A DNA stretch of 64,000 nt from Streptomyces antarcticus (GCF_026627255.1 NZ_JAPNLM010000010.1:62001-126000); one strand, 5' to 3'; numbered from the stretch's first letter, positions 49,972 through 58,975 are shown. Notes: generated by a model from the sequence alone, not told the origin. Numbers and translations: made by a program.

Positions 49972-50454
49972 ATGAGCGATACCGCGTGGCGCCACGACCG
50001 CATCGGCAGCGCGCACCGGGGGGAGAACCCCACCGTCCTACGCCGCCTCGACACGGGCTTCGCCGTGATCGGCGACCGGCAGTTCCTGCCCGGGTACGCG
50101 GTGCTGCTGACCGACGACCCCGCCGTCACCCGGCTCTCCGACCTCCCCCGGGCGCGCAGGACCGCGTACCTCTGTGACATGGAGCGGCTCGCCGAGGCCG
50201 TCGAACTGGCCTGCCGCCGGCTCGACCCGGCCTTCCGCCGCGTGAACATCGAGATCCTGGGCAACACCGATCCGTACCTCCACGCCCACATCTGGCCCCG
50301 CTACGACTGGGAGCCCGACGACCTCGTCCGGATGCCGGTCTGGCTGTACGACCGGGAGGCGTACTGGCGCGGCGAGGAACACGCCCTGGCCCCCCGCCAC
50401 GACGGCCTGCGCGCCGCGATCGGGGAGGAGCTGGACCGGCTCGGCGCCGCCTGA
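49972..50454 (+). CDS. HIT-family hydrolase-like protein
   Basis: 160 residues. The family motif is near residues 103-112: NTDPYLHAHIWPRYDWEP, in which HxHxW replaces the usual HxHxHxx; the pattern is that of HIT-like (CwfJ/Ap4A-type) proteins. The protein is probably a nucleotide hydrolase or transferase. It is a single gene, divergent from the DUF1023 gene with 185 bp in between; that gap shows no other feature. Confidence 0.83.
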   Translation: MSDTAWRHDRIGSAHRGENPTVLRRLDTGFAVIGDRQFLPGYAVLLTDDPAVTRLSDLPRARRTAYLCDMERLAEAVELACRRLDPAFRRVNIEILGNTDPYLHAHIWPRYDWEPDDLVRMPVWLYDREAYWRGEEHALAPRHDGLRAAIGEELDRLGAA

Positions 50455-50486
50455 CGGCTCGGCGCCGCCTGACGTCAGCGGGCGGC

Positions 50487-50876
50487 TCAGTCCGCCAGCA
50501 GGGGTTCCACGTACCCCGCCCGCCAGCGCGGTGCAGGGTCCTGGCCGGGGCTGGTCCAGTACTCCCTCGCGCGCACGATCTCCCCGTTCCGCACGGTCCA
50601 CAGGGAGACGGCCCGGTAGACGACGTGGTCCTGAGGTATCTCCACCTCGGTGACGACGAGGTCCTCGTCCGCCAGGATGCGCAGCAGTTCCACCGGTCTC
50701 TCGTCCGAATAGCCGTCGTCGCTGTTCACGGCGATGAAGTTGGCACGCCCCACGATGCGCTCACCGCTCACGGGCCATTCGATGACCGCGTCCTCGGCGA
50801 TGAGCCTGGCCACCCCGTCCCAGTCGCGTGCCTCGATCCGCTCCCACAGTTGTGCCACTACGTTCAACGGCTCCAT
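50487..50876 (-). CDS. SnoaL/NTF2-like protein
   Basis: 129 residues with the cone-shaped NTF2/SnoaL fold pattern: VAQLWERIEARDWDGVARLIAEDAVIEWPVSGERIVGRANFIAVN, then VVYRAVSLWTVRNGEIVRAREYW. Proteins of this type are small hydrolase, isomerase or binding proteins with varied roles. It converges on the HIT gene and no partner enzyme is obvious. Confidence 0.82.
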   Translation of the reverse strand: MEPLNVVAQLWERIEARDWDGVARLIAEDAVIEWPVSGERIVGRANFIAVNSDDGYSDERPVELLRILADEDLVVTEVEIPQDHVVYRAVSLWTVRNGEIVRAREYWTSPGQDPAPRWRAGYVEPLLAD

Positions 50877-50957
50877 GTGCGGCAGTGTCCGACGCCGCCG
50901 TCATACGTAACAAGCTCTGCTTGCAAGCTTATTGACGTCGACACAATTCGGTGATGC

Positions 50958-52712
50958 TCACTGTTCGCGATACGTCAGCGGCGGACTGTCGCTGCCGACG
51001 AGCTCCCGCTGGAGGCCCCCGCCGGGCAGCAGCCGCAGTCGGCTCCACCCGCCGGGCGCGCAGGTCACCGGGTCGCCCGAGGTGACGGTGGAGCCGTCCA
51101 GCTCCACCGGTTCGGAGGCGCTGCGCAGGGGCGCCTCCCAGGAACAGGCGAAGGCGGGGTCCCGGACGGAGAGGGACATCACGGTGTCGCCGACCGAGCC
51201 GGGACCGAGGGTGAGCTGCCACGTCTGGGTGCCGTTGGTGGCGCGCCAGGTGCCGAGGTAGGCGTCGGGAAGGCGGCCGGCGGCGGCGGAGGTCCCGGCC
51301 CCGGACGCGCCCGCCGCGGTGGCAGGGGCCGACGGCGACGGCGCGGCCGGGTCCGAGGGGGCGGCGACGGCGGGCGTACGGGGAGTGCTGCCGGGCGGCC
51401 GTACGCCCTGGTCGCGGCCCATCACGGCGTACACCGTGCCGCCCGCCGCGACCGCGACGACCGCGGCCACCACGAGGAGGAAGGCGGTGGACGCGGTCCG
51501 GGGACGCGGAGCCGGTTCCGCCCGGGGCGGTCCGTACGCGGGGTGGCCGGTCGGCAGCGTCGGGGCGCCGTAACGGGTCGGGAGCGTCGACGGGTGCAGC
51601 GGTGGCGGTGGCGGTGGCGGGGACGCCGGGAGCCGCGGAGGCGTCGGTCGCGGCGCCGCGCCGTTGCCGCCCGGGTGGGGCGGCGGGTACGGGAGCCCGT
51701 ACGGGGCCGGATACGGCGGCTGATACGGCGGCTCGTACGGGGACGGGGCCGCGGCCCTGGGCTCCTGTTCTGGCTCCGCGCGGTCCGGGCCGGCGTCCTC
51801 GCGGTCCAGGAGCTGTACGGCGTGCCGCCCGAGCTGGGCCACCAACGGGCCCGGAAGCCACGGTTCCAGGGCCCGCCCGTCCGCCACGGTGTCGCCCGCG
51901 CCGACCCGGGCCAGCACCTCGGCGGGCCCCGGCCGCTCGGCGGGGTTACGGCGCAGGCAGTCCCGCACGAGGTCGAGGAGGCCGGCCGGTACGCCGGTCA
52001 GGTCCGGCTCGGCCCCGGTGATGCGGAGCAGCAGCGCGGCCATGCCGCCGGGCCGCTCGCTGTCGCCGAACGGCAGCCGGCCGGTGGCGGCGTACGCCAG
52101 GACCGCGCCGAGGCAGAACACGTCGCAGGCGGCGGTGACCGGAACGCCGTTGATCTGCTCGGGGGCCATGAACCCGGGGGAGCCAATGAGTTCGCCGGTC
52201 CGGGTCAGACCGGCGTCGGGGCCGGCCGGGGCGCGGGCGATGCCGAAGTCGATGACGCGGGGGCCGTCGAGGGTGAGCAGGACGTTCGAGGGCTTCAGGT
52301 CGCGGTGGATGAGCCCGGCGCGGTGGATGTCCTGGAGGGCGTACGCGAGGCCCGCGGCGAGGATCCGTACGGAACGCCCCGGCAGCGGGCCGAAGTCGGC
52401 GGCGACGGCCTGGCGGAGGCTGGGCCCGGCGATGTAGCCGGTGGCGAACCAGGGGGTCGGGGCCTCGGTGTCGGCGTCGAGCACCGGGGCCGTCCACGCA
52501 CCGCCGACGCGGCGGGCGGCGGCGACCTCCTGGCGGAACCGGATCCGGAACTCCTCGCGGGCGGCGAGCTCGGGGTGCACGAGCTTGACGGCGACGGTGC
52601 GGCCGCGGTCGGACCGGGCCAGGTAGACCTGGCCCATGCCGCCGGCGCCGAGCCGGGACAGTAGGCGGTACGGGCCGATGCGGTGCGGGTCGTGCGGGTG
52701 CAGTTGCTCCAT
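50958..52712 (-). CDS. Membrane Ser/Thr protein kinase
   Basis: 584 residues. The Hanks-type kinase domain (residues 14-270) has P-loop GAGGMGQVY, ion-pair Lys in VAVKLVH, catalytic HRDLKPSNV, VIDFGIA and the activation-loop end GSPGFMAPEQ. A Pro/Tyr-rich juxtamembrane linker (about 300-400, repeats of PPYxPPY) leads to one membrane helix (STAFLLVVAAVVAVAAGGTVYAV) and an extracellular domain of about 150 residues with two cysteines. There are no PASTA repeats, so a wall-fragment ligand is not implied. The targets are unknown. Confidence 0.93.
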   Translation of the reverse strand: MEQLHPHDPHRIGPYRLLSRLGAGGMGQVYLARSDRGRTVAVKLVHPELAAREEFRIRFRQEVAAARRVGGAWTAPVLDADTEAPTPWFATGYIAGPSLRQAVAADFGPLPGRSVRILAAGLAYALQDIHRAGLIHRDLKPSNVLLTLDGPRVIDFGIARAPAGPDAGLTRTGELIGSPGFMAPEQINGVPVTAACDVFCLGAVLAYAATGRLPFGDSERPGGMAALLLRITGAEPDLTGVPAGLLDLVRDCLRRNPAERPGPAEVLARVGAGDTVADGRALEPWLPGPLVAQLGRHAVQLLDREDAGPDRAEPEQEPRAAAPSPYEPPYQPPYPAPYGLPYPPPHPGGNGAAPRPTPPRLPASPPPPPPPLHPSTLPTRYGAPTLPTGHPAYGPPRAEPAPRPRTASTAFLLVVAAVVAVAAGGTVYAVMGRDQGVRPPGSTPRTPAVAAPSDPAAPSPSAPATAAGASGAGTSAAAGRLPDAYLGTWRATNGTQTWQLTLGPGSVGDTVMSLSVRDPAFACSWEAPLRSASEPVELDGSTVTSGDPVTCAPGGWSRLRLLPGGGLQRELVGSDSPPLTYREQ

Positions 52713-52836
52713 GGCCGGGTGGCCCCTCCCCCTGGACTGGCCGTGGATCCGAGCCTAGTGGGGTGGGCTCGGGCGGGGGGCCGGAACGCGGGGTCCCGGC
52801 GGGCTGACGCCCGCACCCTTGCGCGGTGGTCCGGCT

Positions 52837-53049
52837 GCCGGGCTCTGCCCGGACCGGACCCGTGCCTCATGCCCCGGCGGGGAGGGGGGCCGTGCCTCCG
52901 GCTCCGGGGGTGGGGTGGCCCGTACCGGCTGCGCGCCGGGGCCGCCGGGCTCTGCCCGGACCCGCGCCTCAAACGCCGGCGGGGCTGGAGGGGCGCGCCT
53001 CAAACGGCGGCGGGGATGGACCCGCGCTTCAAACGGCGGCGGGGCTGGG
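52837..53049. repeat. Clustered copies of the Streptomyces CAAACGCCGGCGGGG-type intergenic repeat
   Basis: The gap 52713-53052 holds two copies of GCCGGGCTCTGCCCGGAC (starting at 52837 and 52944) and four copies of a unit GCGCCTCAAACGCCGGCGGGGCTGG (about 52866-52885 degenerate, 52966-52988, 52995-53019, 53025-53048). This short palindromic element is common between Streptomyces genes and often works as a terminator. Four in a row between two minus-strand genes is unusual. No gene is visible in the gap. Confidence 0.75.
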
Positions 53050-53052
53050 GCG

Positions 53053-53622
53053 TCAGGGGTGGGTGGGGTCCGGGAGGGTGTCCAGGGCTGCTGTCAGGCG
53101 TTCCAGGACGCGTACCGTCTCCGCGAAGGCGTCGTCGCCCATCGCGTCCGCCAGCCGGTTCGCCAGGGCCGCGTGGCCCGGGGCGATGCGGGAGATCGCC
53201 GCGCGGCCGGCTTCCGTCGGGCGGAGCAGTTTCGCCCTGCGGTGGGCCGGGTTCGGGGCGTACTCCGCGAGCCCCTTGTCCGCCAGCAGGTCCGCGATGC
53301 GCTGGACGCTCTGCCGGGTGATGCCCATGGTCCGGGCTATGCCCGAGACGGGCAGCGGCTCCCGGAGCACGGCCCCCAGCACCTGCCACCAGGCGGCCGT
53401 CAGCCCGGCCGGCCGGGCCAGTTCCTCCGAGAGGGCGAGGAACTGGCCGTTCAGCCGGAACACCTCCAGCGCGGTGCTGCTCAGCAGGTCCTGCCGGGCG
53501 CGGTCGGCCCGGCCCGGTATGCCCGCGGCCGGCGCCCCCGCCTCCGGGGCCGCCCCCGCCCCCTCGGCCGCCTCCGCCGGTGCCCCCGTCGCCAGGGCAG
53601 GCCCCGTCGCCAGGTCAGGCAT
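53053..53622 (-). CDS. MarR-family transcriptional regulator
   Basis: 189 residues. An Ala/Gly/Pro-rich N-terminal tail (about 40 residues) precedes the MarR winged helix: LTAAWWQVLGAVLREPLPVSGIARTMGITRQSVQRIADLLADKGLAEYAPN, then the wing RRAKLLRPTEAGRAA. It is co-transcribed with and overlaps the DJ-1-like gene by 8 bp. It probably represses the pair through the palindrome at 54325-54344. Confidence 0.9.
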   Translation of the reverse strand: MPDLATGPALATGAPAEAAEGAGAAPEAGAPAAGIPGRADRARQDLLSSTALEVFRLNGQFLALSEELARPAGLTAAWWQVLGAVLREPLPVSGIARTMGITRQSVQRIADLLADKGLAEYAPNPAHRRAKLLRPTEAGRAAISRIAPGHAALANRLADAMGDDAFAETVRVLERLTAALDTLPDPTHP

Positions 53623-54244
53623 TGCCGGCCGCCGCTGCCGCCATCAGGACCGGGTACGCGCTCGCGTCCGAGTCGCGGAACAGGCGGTACCAGGCGTCCA
53701 GGACGTCCGGCTCGTAGACGTCGAGCCGTGCGAACACCTCGCGCGCGAAGGCCACCGGGTCCGTCGGGCCCGCCGTGATCAGGTCGCCGTCCGTGACCGC
53801 GTCGGCGTCGACGTAGTGCTCCGCGCCGCCGTAGCCCGGCTGCTCCGCCAGGTAGAAGGAGACGGCGCTCGTGTGGGTCCGGCCGTCCAGCAGGCCCTCC
53901 CGGGCGAGGCCGGCGGTGGCCCCGCAGATCGCCGCGACCGGCACTCCCGCGGCCAGGAACTCCCGGGCCTTCGCCGCGAAGGGGGCCAGTTCCTCGCCCG
54001 AGTCCCACAGTTCGGCGCCGGTGAGGATCAGCAGCGAGGAGTCCTCCGGTCGCAGTTCCGCCAGCGCCAGGTCAGGCTGGATGCGGACACCGCCCATGGT
54101 GGTGACCGGCTCCCCGGCGACCGTGCCGACCGTACGGACCTGGTGGCCGCGCTGGGTCAGGTGCGCGGTGGTGTAGCCGGTCTCCCAGTCCGCGTACGTG
54201 TCGTAGACCGCGAGGTGGACGGGCTTGCGGGGGGTCTCGCTCAT
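53615..54244 (-). CDS. DJ-1/PfpI-family protein
   Basis: 209 residues of the type 1 glutamine amidotransferase-like/DJ-1 family. The nucleophile-elbow cysteine is in VAAICGATAGLAREGLL, with the GAELWDSG and YVDADAVTDGDLITAGP segments. Members are glyoxalases, deglycase-like enzymes, chaperones or isocyanide hydratases; the sequence does not choose between them. The ATG at 54244 has GGAGGCGAG 6 bp upstream; an earlier in-frame start would run through the operator. It is the first gene of a two-gene unit with the MarR gene. Confidence 0.87.
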   Translation of the reverse strand: MSETPRKPVHLAVYDTYADWETGYTTAHLTQRGHQVRTVGTVAGEPVTTMGGVRIQPDLALAELRPEDSSLLILTGAELWDSGEELAPFAAKAREFLAAGVPVAAICGATAGLAREGLLDGRTHTSAVSFYLAEQPGYGGAEHYVDADAVTDGDLITAGPTDPVAFAREVFARLDVYEPDVLDAWYRLFRDSDASAYPVLMAAAAAGNA

Positions 54245-54324
54245 GGTGCTCGCCTCCAACATCGATTCCGGTGGCGACTGCGAGGCACGATGTTCCGTCC
54301 GCCTCGTTTCCGACACCGACTTGC

Positions 54325-54344
54325 TATGACAATAGACTGTCATA
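54325..54344. promoter_or_regulatory. Perfect palindrome, predicted MarR operator
   Basis: TATGACA and TGTCATA arms with a 6-bp spacer, 80 bp upstream of the DJ-1-like gene. Its size and symmetry are typical of MarR sites, and a third TGTCA lies at about 54357. It overlaps an AT-richer patch likely to be the promoter. Confidence 0.7.
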
Positions 54345-54421
54345 AAGGCAGCATGCTGTCAATCGCACAGCCGGTCGGATCCGGCCCGCAAGGCCCCCCT
54401 CGCAGGCCCCGGAAAGCCCTC

Positions 54422-54486
54422 CGCGAGCCCCCCGGTACCCCTTCGCAAGCCCCCCGTACCCCTCCGCAAGTCCCCCGCGGTCCCTT
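54422..54486. repeat. Three imperfect 21-22-bp tandem units
   Basis: Units beginning CGC(G/A)AG(C/T)CCCCC and ending in a TACCCC-like block are repeated three times in the gap (54245-54583) between the DJ-1-like gene and the class III aminotransferase. A looser fourth unit may precede them near 54400. No gene is visible. Confidence 0.7.
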
Positions 54487-54583
54487 TCGGGCCGTCCGCG
54501 CAGACAGACTGCCGAGGCCTGCCCCCCACCCCCATACAGTCCGCCGATATCGGTCCCCACCTGGGCACTTCTAGCGTGGCGCC

Positions 54584-55951
54584 ATGACCCCTCATGCCTC
54601 CCCGCACACCCTTGCCGCCGTGAAGGACGCCGACCGGAAGCACGTCTTCCATTCCTGGTCCGCCCAGGCCCTCATCGACCCCCTCGCCGTGGCCGGGGCC
54701 GAGGGCTCGTACTTCTGGGACTACGAGGGCAAGCGCTTCCTCGACTTCTCCTCCCAACTGGTCAACACCAACATCGGCCACCAGCACCCCAAGGTCGTCG
54801 CCGCCGTCCAGGAGCAGGCCGCCCGGCTCTGCACCCTGGCCCCGGGCTTCGCCGTGGACGTCCGTTCCGAGGCCGCACGCCTCATCGCGGAGCGGACCCC
54901 CGGTGACCTCGACAAGATCTTCTTCACCAACGGCGGCGCCGAGGCCGTCGAGAACGCCGTCCGCATGGCCCGGCTGCACACCGGCCGCCAGAAGGTGATG
55001 TCCACCTACCGCTCGTACCACGGGGCCACCGCCGCCGCGATCAACCTGACCGGCGACCCGCGCCGCTGGCCCTCCGACACCGCCGCCGCGGGCGTCGTGC
55101 ACTTCTGGGGCCCGTACCTCTACCGCTCCGCCTTCCACGCCACCACCGAGGCAGAGGAGTGCGCGCGCGCCCTCACCCACCTCGCCGACACGATCGCCTT
55201 CGAGGGGCCGCAGACCATCGCGGCGATCATCCTGGAGAGCGTCCCCGGCACCGCCGGGATCATGACCCCGCCCGCCGGGTACCTCGCGGGCGTGCGCGAG
55301 CTCTGCGACCGCCACGGCATCGTCTTCATCCTCGACGAGGTCATGTCCGGTTTCGGCCGGACCGGCGCGTGGTTCGCGGCCGACCACTGGGGCGTCACCC
55401 CCGACCTGATCACCTTCGCCAAGGGCGTGAACAGCGGTTACGTGCCGCTCGGCGGCGTCGCCATCTCCGCCGCCATCGCCGAGACCTTCGCCACGCGCCC
55501 CTACCCGGGCGGGCTCACGTACTCCGGCCATCCGCTGGCCTGCGCCGCCGCCGTCGCCACCATCAACGCGATGGAGGAGGAGGGCGTCGTCGCGCACGCC
55601 GCCCACCTCGGGGAGAACGTGATCGGCCCGGCGCTCGCCGAGATCGCCGAGCGGCACCCGTCGGTCGGCGAGGTGCGGGGGCTGGGCACGTTCTGGGCCC
55701 TGGAGCTCGTACGGGACAAGGAGACGCGCGAGCCGCTCGTCCCGTACAACGCGGCCGGGGCCGACAACGCGCCCATGGCCGAGTTCGCGGCCGCCTGCAA
55801 GGCGTCGGGCCTGTGGCCCTTCGTCAACATGAACCGCACGCACGTGGTCCCCCCGTGCACCATCTCCGAGGCGGAGGCCAAGGAGGGTCTGGCCCTGCTC
55901 GACGAGGCCCTGACGGTGGCCGACCGGCACACCACGGCGGCGTCCGCATAA
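54584..55951 (+). CDS. Class III PLP-dependent aminotransferase
   Basis: 455 residues: FFTNGGAEAVENAVRMAR, SYHGATAAAINLTGDPRRW, VFILDEVMSGFGRTGAWFAADHWGVTPDLITFAKGVNSGYVPLGG with PLP-lysine K280, then TYSGHPLACAAAVATI. It resembles omega-amino-acid/taurine:pyruvate-type transaminases that move amino groups from non-alpha amines. A GntR-type regulator follows 97 bp later on the same strand and may sense the substrate. No partner dehydrogenase is adjacent. Confidence 0.9.
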   Translation: MTPHASPHTLAAVKDADRKHVFHSWSAQALIDPLAVAGAEGSYFWDYEGKRFLDFSSQLVNTNIGHQHPKVVAAVQEQAARLCTLAPGFAVDVRSEAARLIAERTPGDLDKIFFTNGGAEAVENAVRMARLHTGRQKVMSTYRSYHGATAAAINLTGDPRRWPSDTAAAGVVHFWGPYLYRSAFHATTEAEECARALTHLADTIAFEGPQTIAAIILESVPGTAGIMTPPAGYLAGVRELCDRHGIVFILDEVMSGFGRTGAWFAADHWGVTPDLITFAKGVNSGYVPLGGVAISAAIAETFATRPYPGGLTYSGHPLACAAAVATINAMEEEGVVAHAAHLGENVIGPALAEIAERHPSVGEVRGLGTFWALELVRDKETREPLVPYNAAGADNAPMAEFAAACKASGLWPFVNMNRTHVVPPCTISEAEAKEGLALLDEALTVADRHTTAASA

Positions 55952-56048
55952 CGGGTACCAAATCCGCATAACGATCGCCGACCGCTCGGTTTCGGCCGCG
56001 CTGCCTGGCCTAAGGTGTCCGAAGTTCTCACTGAGGAAACGGACCCCT

Positions 56049-56714
56049 ATGCCAGGCAGCGGAGCTGTCACCCGCAACACCCTTCGCCAGCAGATCGCGG
56101 ACGCGCTGCGGGACGAGGTCCTTGCGGGACGCCTGCCGCCGGGGACCGAGTTCACCGTCAAGCAGATCGCCGAGCAGTACGAGGTCTCGGCGACCCCGGT
56201 CCGCGAGGCCCTCGTGGACCTCTCCGCGCAGGGGCTGCTCGAACTGGTCCAGCACCGGGGGTTCCGGGTCCGCGTCTACTCCGTCGACGACTTCCGCGGG
56301 ATGATCGAGGCCCGCACGCTGATCGTGGACGGGATATTCCGCCGGCTCGCCGAGCGCGGCACCGTGCCCGGCTCCGGCGAGATGCTGGTGTCGGTGCGCC
56401 GCCGGGCCGAGGAGGCGCGGCGCGCCGCGCAGAGCGGCTCGCTCGAAGTGCTCATCGGCTACGACCTGCGCTTCTGGCGGGAGCTGAGCGGGCTGGTCGG
56501 CAACACCTACATCTCCGAGTTCCTGCACCGCATCCGGATCCAGTGCTGGGTCTTCGCCGTCCCGCACCTCCAGCGCGAACCGCAGCTCCGGGCAGCCCTG
56601 TGGGACCGGCACGGGGAGCTGGTGGACGCGGTGACGCTGGCGGACGCCGAGACCGTGCGCGGCCTGGTGCTCGACTACAACCGCCACGGCCTGGACTGGG
56701 CCGCCGGGCTGTAA
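56049..56714 (+). CDS. GntR-family (FadR/FCD) transcriptional regulator
   Basis: 221 residues. The GntR winged helix is at residues 9-75 (LRQQIADALRDEVLAGRLPPGTEFTVKQIAEQYEVSATPVREALVDLSAQGLLEL). An FCD ligand domain follows, with DLRFWRELSGLVGN and the metal/ligand His in RHGELVDAV and YNRHGL. It likely controls the class III aminotransferase gene just upstream. Confidence 0.92.
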   Translation: MPGSGAVTRNTLRQQIADALRDEVLAGRLPPGTEFTVKQIAEQYEVSATPVREALVDLSAQGLLELVQHRGFRVRVYSVDDFRGMIEARTLIVDGIFRRLAERGTVPGSGEMLVSVRRRAEEARRAAQSGSLEVLIGYDLRFWRELSGLVGNTYISEFLHRIRIQCWVFAVPHLQREPQLRAALWDRHGELVDAVTLADAETVRGLVLDYNRHGLDWAAGL

Positions 56715-56860
56715 GGACGGGCTGCAGGGGACGGGGCGGGGCGCCGATCCGCGCGGCACGGAACCGGCCGTACGCCGACCGGGTTCTGCGCACCCCTTCG
56801 CGGAGGGTGTTGGGCGCACTACGCTTGGCCGATCGGCGGCAACGACTGATCGGAGCCCGC

Positions 56861-57511
56861 GTGGCCTGTGACCTGTGGCTGGTCCCCCTTGTCGACGTGC
56901 TGTGCCACAGCCCCGACAACCCCTTCGCGGAAGAGATCGCCTCGTACGACAAGGCGCTGGGCGAGGCCGGGCTGCCGTCCGTGCCCGTCTTCTCCTACAT
57001 GCCGGGTCTGAGCGGGGACGTCGCCCCGGTCGCCGGCTTCGACTACGACGCCCTGCACTTCCTGCGGCGGGCCTACCTCCTCCAGCTCTGCGGACTGCCG
57101 GTGACCCCGGTGGACGAGCTGGGCGGTGACTACGAGCAGCTGCTGGAGATGTTCGAGCCGACCGCCCAGCAGTCCCACCTGGTCTGGCACTACGACCACG
57201 CCGGGGCCTACGTCCCGGTGGACTTCGCGGCGCCGCTGGCGAACGAGGAGCTGCTCGCCGGAGGGGGCCCGCTCGGATCCGCGCAGGGGCTGCTGCGGGA
57301 GCTGCTCTTCGTGGCTCCGGCGATCGGGATAGACCCGGGGAACCCGCCCGCGCCGCCCGCGCCGCCCGGCCGTCCGACCTCGCTGGAGGAGCCCGCGGGG
57401 CCGATCCCGTACGACGACAGCCCCTTCGCCCGGGAGCGCCACGTCTGGCTCGGGCTGCACGCGGCCGCGACCCGCAGCCTCGGCCAGGGCTCGATGATCA
57501 TCTTCAGCTGA
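56861..57511 (+). CDS. Conserved Streptomyces hypothetical protein
   Basis: 216 residues from the GTG at 56861 (GGAG 6 bp upstream). The protein reads VACDLWLVPLVDVLCHSPDNPFAEEIASYDKALGEAGLP, PVFSYMPGLSGDVAPVAGFDYDALHFLRRAYLLQLCG, YEQLLEMFEPTAQQSHLVWHYDHAGAYVPVDF. This is a widely kept streptomycete protein without a known role; I see no membrane helix or catalytic motif. The open frame upstream of the GTG is antisense/non-coding. Confidence 0.82.
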   Translation: MACDLWLVPLVDVLCHSPDNPFAEEIASYDKALGEAGLPSVPVFSYMPGLSGDVAPVAGFDYDALHFLRRAYLLQLCGLPVTPVDELGGDYEQLLEMFEPTAQQSHLVWHYDHAGAYVPVDFAAPLANEELLAGGGPLGSAQGLLRELLFVAPAIGIDPGNPPAPPAPPGRPTSLEEPAGPIPYDDSPFARERHVWLGLHAAATRSLGQGSMIIFS

Positions 57512-57577
57512 CGGGAAAACTCCGGACCCGCGCCCCTGCCCCGCCCGACCCGCGCCCCGCCCGCCCCGCCGCAGCGG

Positions 57578-58324
57578 CTACCTCGGCTGCTCCGGCGGGC
57601 GCTGGCGCGGCATGTTCGGCCGGGTGCCCGGCGGCAGCGGGAACCGGGCCGGCGGGATGCCCGCCTCCACCCGGCCCGCCGAGGCGCCCAGGGACTGCAT
57701 CACCAGGGGCGCGGGCCCGGCCCGGAACTCCACCATCCAGTCCGCCGTCTCCGAGCGCACCAGCTCGGTGATGTCCTCGGAGAACCGCCGCAGCACGGTC
57801 AGGCAGCGCTCGGCGGCCTCGCTCGCCGTGCCCTCGGTGGGACCGAGCACCTCCCGTACGTTCTCCGAGGCCCAGTCGAACTGGAGCGTCTGGAGCCGGC
57901 GCTGCACCGCCTGCGCGGTCGCCACGTTGCGCATCCAGCCGGACGTCAGCCCGAAGAACCGGTCGCAGGCCAGCGCGGCCGCGCCCAGCAGCAGTGCCAG
58001 GTACCCGTAGGAGGCCGCGCCGGGCACCGAGCCCGTCAGCTCCAGCAGCGGCATCGCGGCGCCCGTGACGGCGCCCACGGCCGCGGCCCCGCGCAGCACC
58101 CGCGCGCCCCCGCGCTTCCAGGCCCGGTCGGCGAGGTACCACTCGGCGGTGCGCAGGGCGTCGGCCTCGACCCGCCGGTACAGCTCGTCGAGCCGCTCGG
58201 CGGGCTCGCCCCAGTCCCCGAGGGGGAACGGCAGGCCGATCAGGTCGCCGGCCGCCACCGGCCCGTCGACCTCCTCCCGGGGATCCCGGGGTGGCCCTTC
58301 GGGCTGCATCTCCGGCTGGCTCAC
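57578..58324 (-). CDS. SLATT-like two-helix membrane protein
   Basis: 248 residues from the GTG at 58324 (GGGAG 6 bp before). A charged N-terminal helix (LDELYRRVEADALRTAEWYLADRAWKR) precedes two closely spaced membrane helices (VLRGAAAVGAVTGAAMPLLE and SYGYLALLLGAAALACDRFFG), then amphipathic helices (WMRNVATAQAVQRRLQTLQFDWASE). This matches the SLATT layout. Some SLATT proteins are pore-forming effectors activated by nucleotide second messengers. Here it is in a core context beside ybaB/recR with no cyclase or SLOG partner in the window. The C-terminal 35 residues are Pro/Arg-rich. Confidence 0.75.
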   Translation of the reverse strand: MSQPEMQPEGPPRDPREEVDGPVAAGDLIGLPFPLGDWGEPAERLDELYRRVEADALRTAEWYLADRAWKRGGARVLRGAAAVGAVTGAAMPLLELTGSVPGAASYGYLALLLGAAALACDRFFGLTSGWMRNVATAQAVQRRLQTLQFDWASENVREVLGPTEGTASEAAERCLTVLRRFSEDITELVRSETADWMVEFRAGPAPLVMQSLGASAGRVEAGIPPARFPLPPGTRPNMPRQRPPEQPR

Positions 58325-58579
58325 CCGGCACTCCCTCTGCCTGCGCTGACGACTGGTGGTGCGCGTGTGCGCAATGGTGCGCATGCTCTTCCTACCTTCG
58401 AATGACGGGCGGCGGACGACGATTCCCGGGATTTCCGCCCGCAAGGAGGTCTCCAGCAGGTACGCGCACGCCCGCTCCCTCACTCGAAAGAGTTGGTCCT
58501 CACGGCGTAGGGCGCTGCGCCCGGGGAGCACGTAGGCTCGGATTGACCAAGCGTCCCGACGGTACGGAGTGAATGACCT

Positions 58580-58924
58580 GTGATTCCCGGTGGTGGCCAG
58601 CCCGACATGCAGCAGCTGCTCCAGCAGGCCCAGAAGATGCAGCAGGACCTCGCCGCGGCTCAGGAAGAACTCGCGCGCACCGAGGTCGAGGGCCAGGCCG
58701 GCGGCGGTCTGGTCCGGGCGACGGTCACCGGTTCCGGTGAGCTGCGCGCGCTGGTGATCGACCCCAAGGCCGTGGACCCGGCGGACACCGAGACCCTCGC
58801 CGACCTGGTCGTCGCGGCGGTCCAGGCCGCCAACGAGAACGCCCAGGCGCTCCAGCAGCAGGCGCTGGGCCCCCTGGCCCAGGGCCTGGGCGGCGGCAGC
58901 GGCATCCCCGGCCTCCCCTTCTAG
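58580..58924 (+). CDS. YbaB/EbfC nucleoid-associated protein
   Basis: 114 residues from a GTG: MQQLLQQAQKMQQDLAAAQEELARTEVEGQAGGGLVRATVTGSGELRALVIDPKAVDP, then a Gln-rich helix and Gly/Leu/Pro end. YbaB proteins bind DNA as dimers and are regularly encoded with recR (and often dnaX). It stands 51 bp before recR. Confidence 0.95.
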   Translation: MIPGGGQPDMQQLLQQAQKMQQDLAAAQEELARTEVEGQAGGGLVRATVTGSGELRALVIDPKAVDPADTETLADLVVAAVQAANENAQALQQQALGPLAQGLGGGSGIPGLPF

Positions 58925-58975
58925 TCCCCCGCACCCGCCTCGCGGCGGGAAACCGAAACGAAAGAAGGCAGTCCG

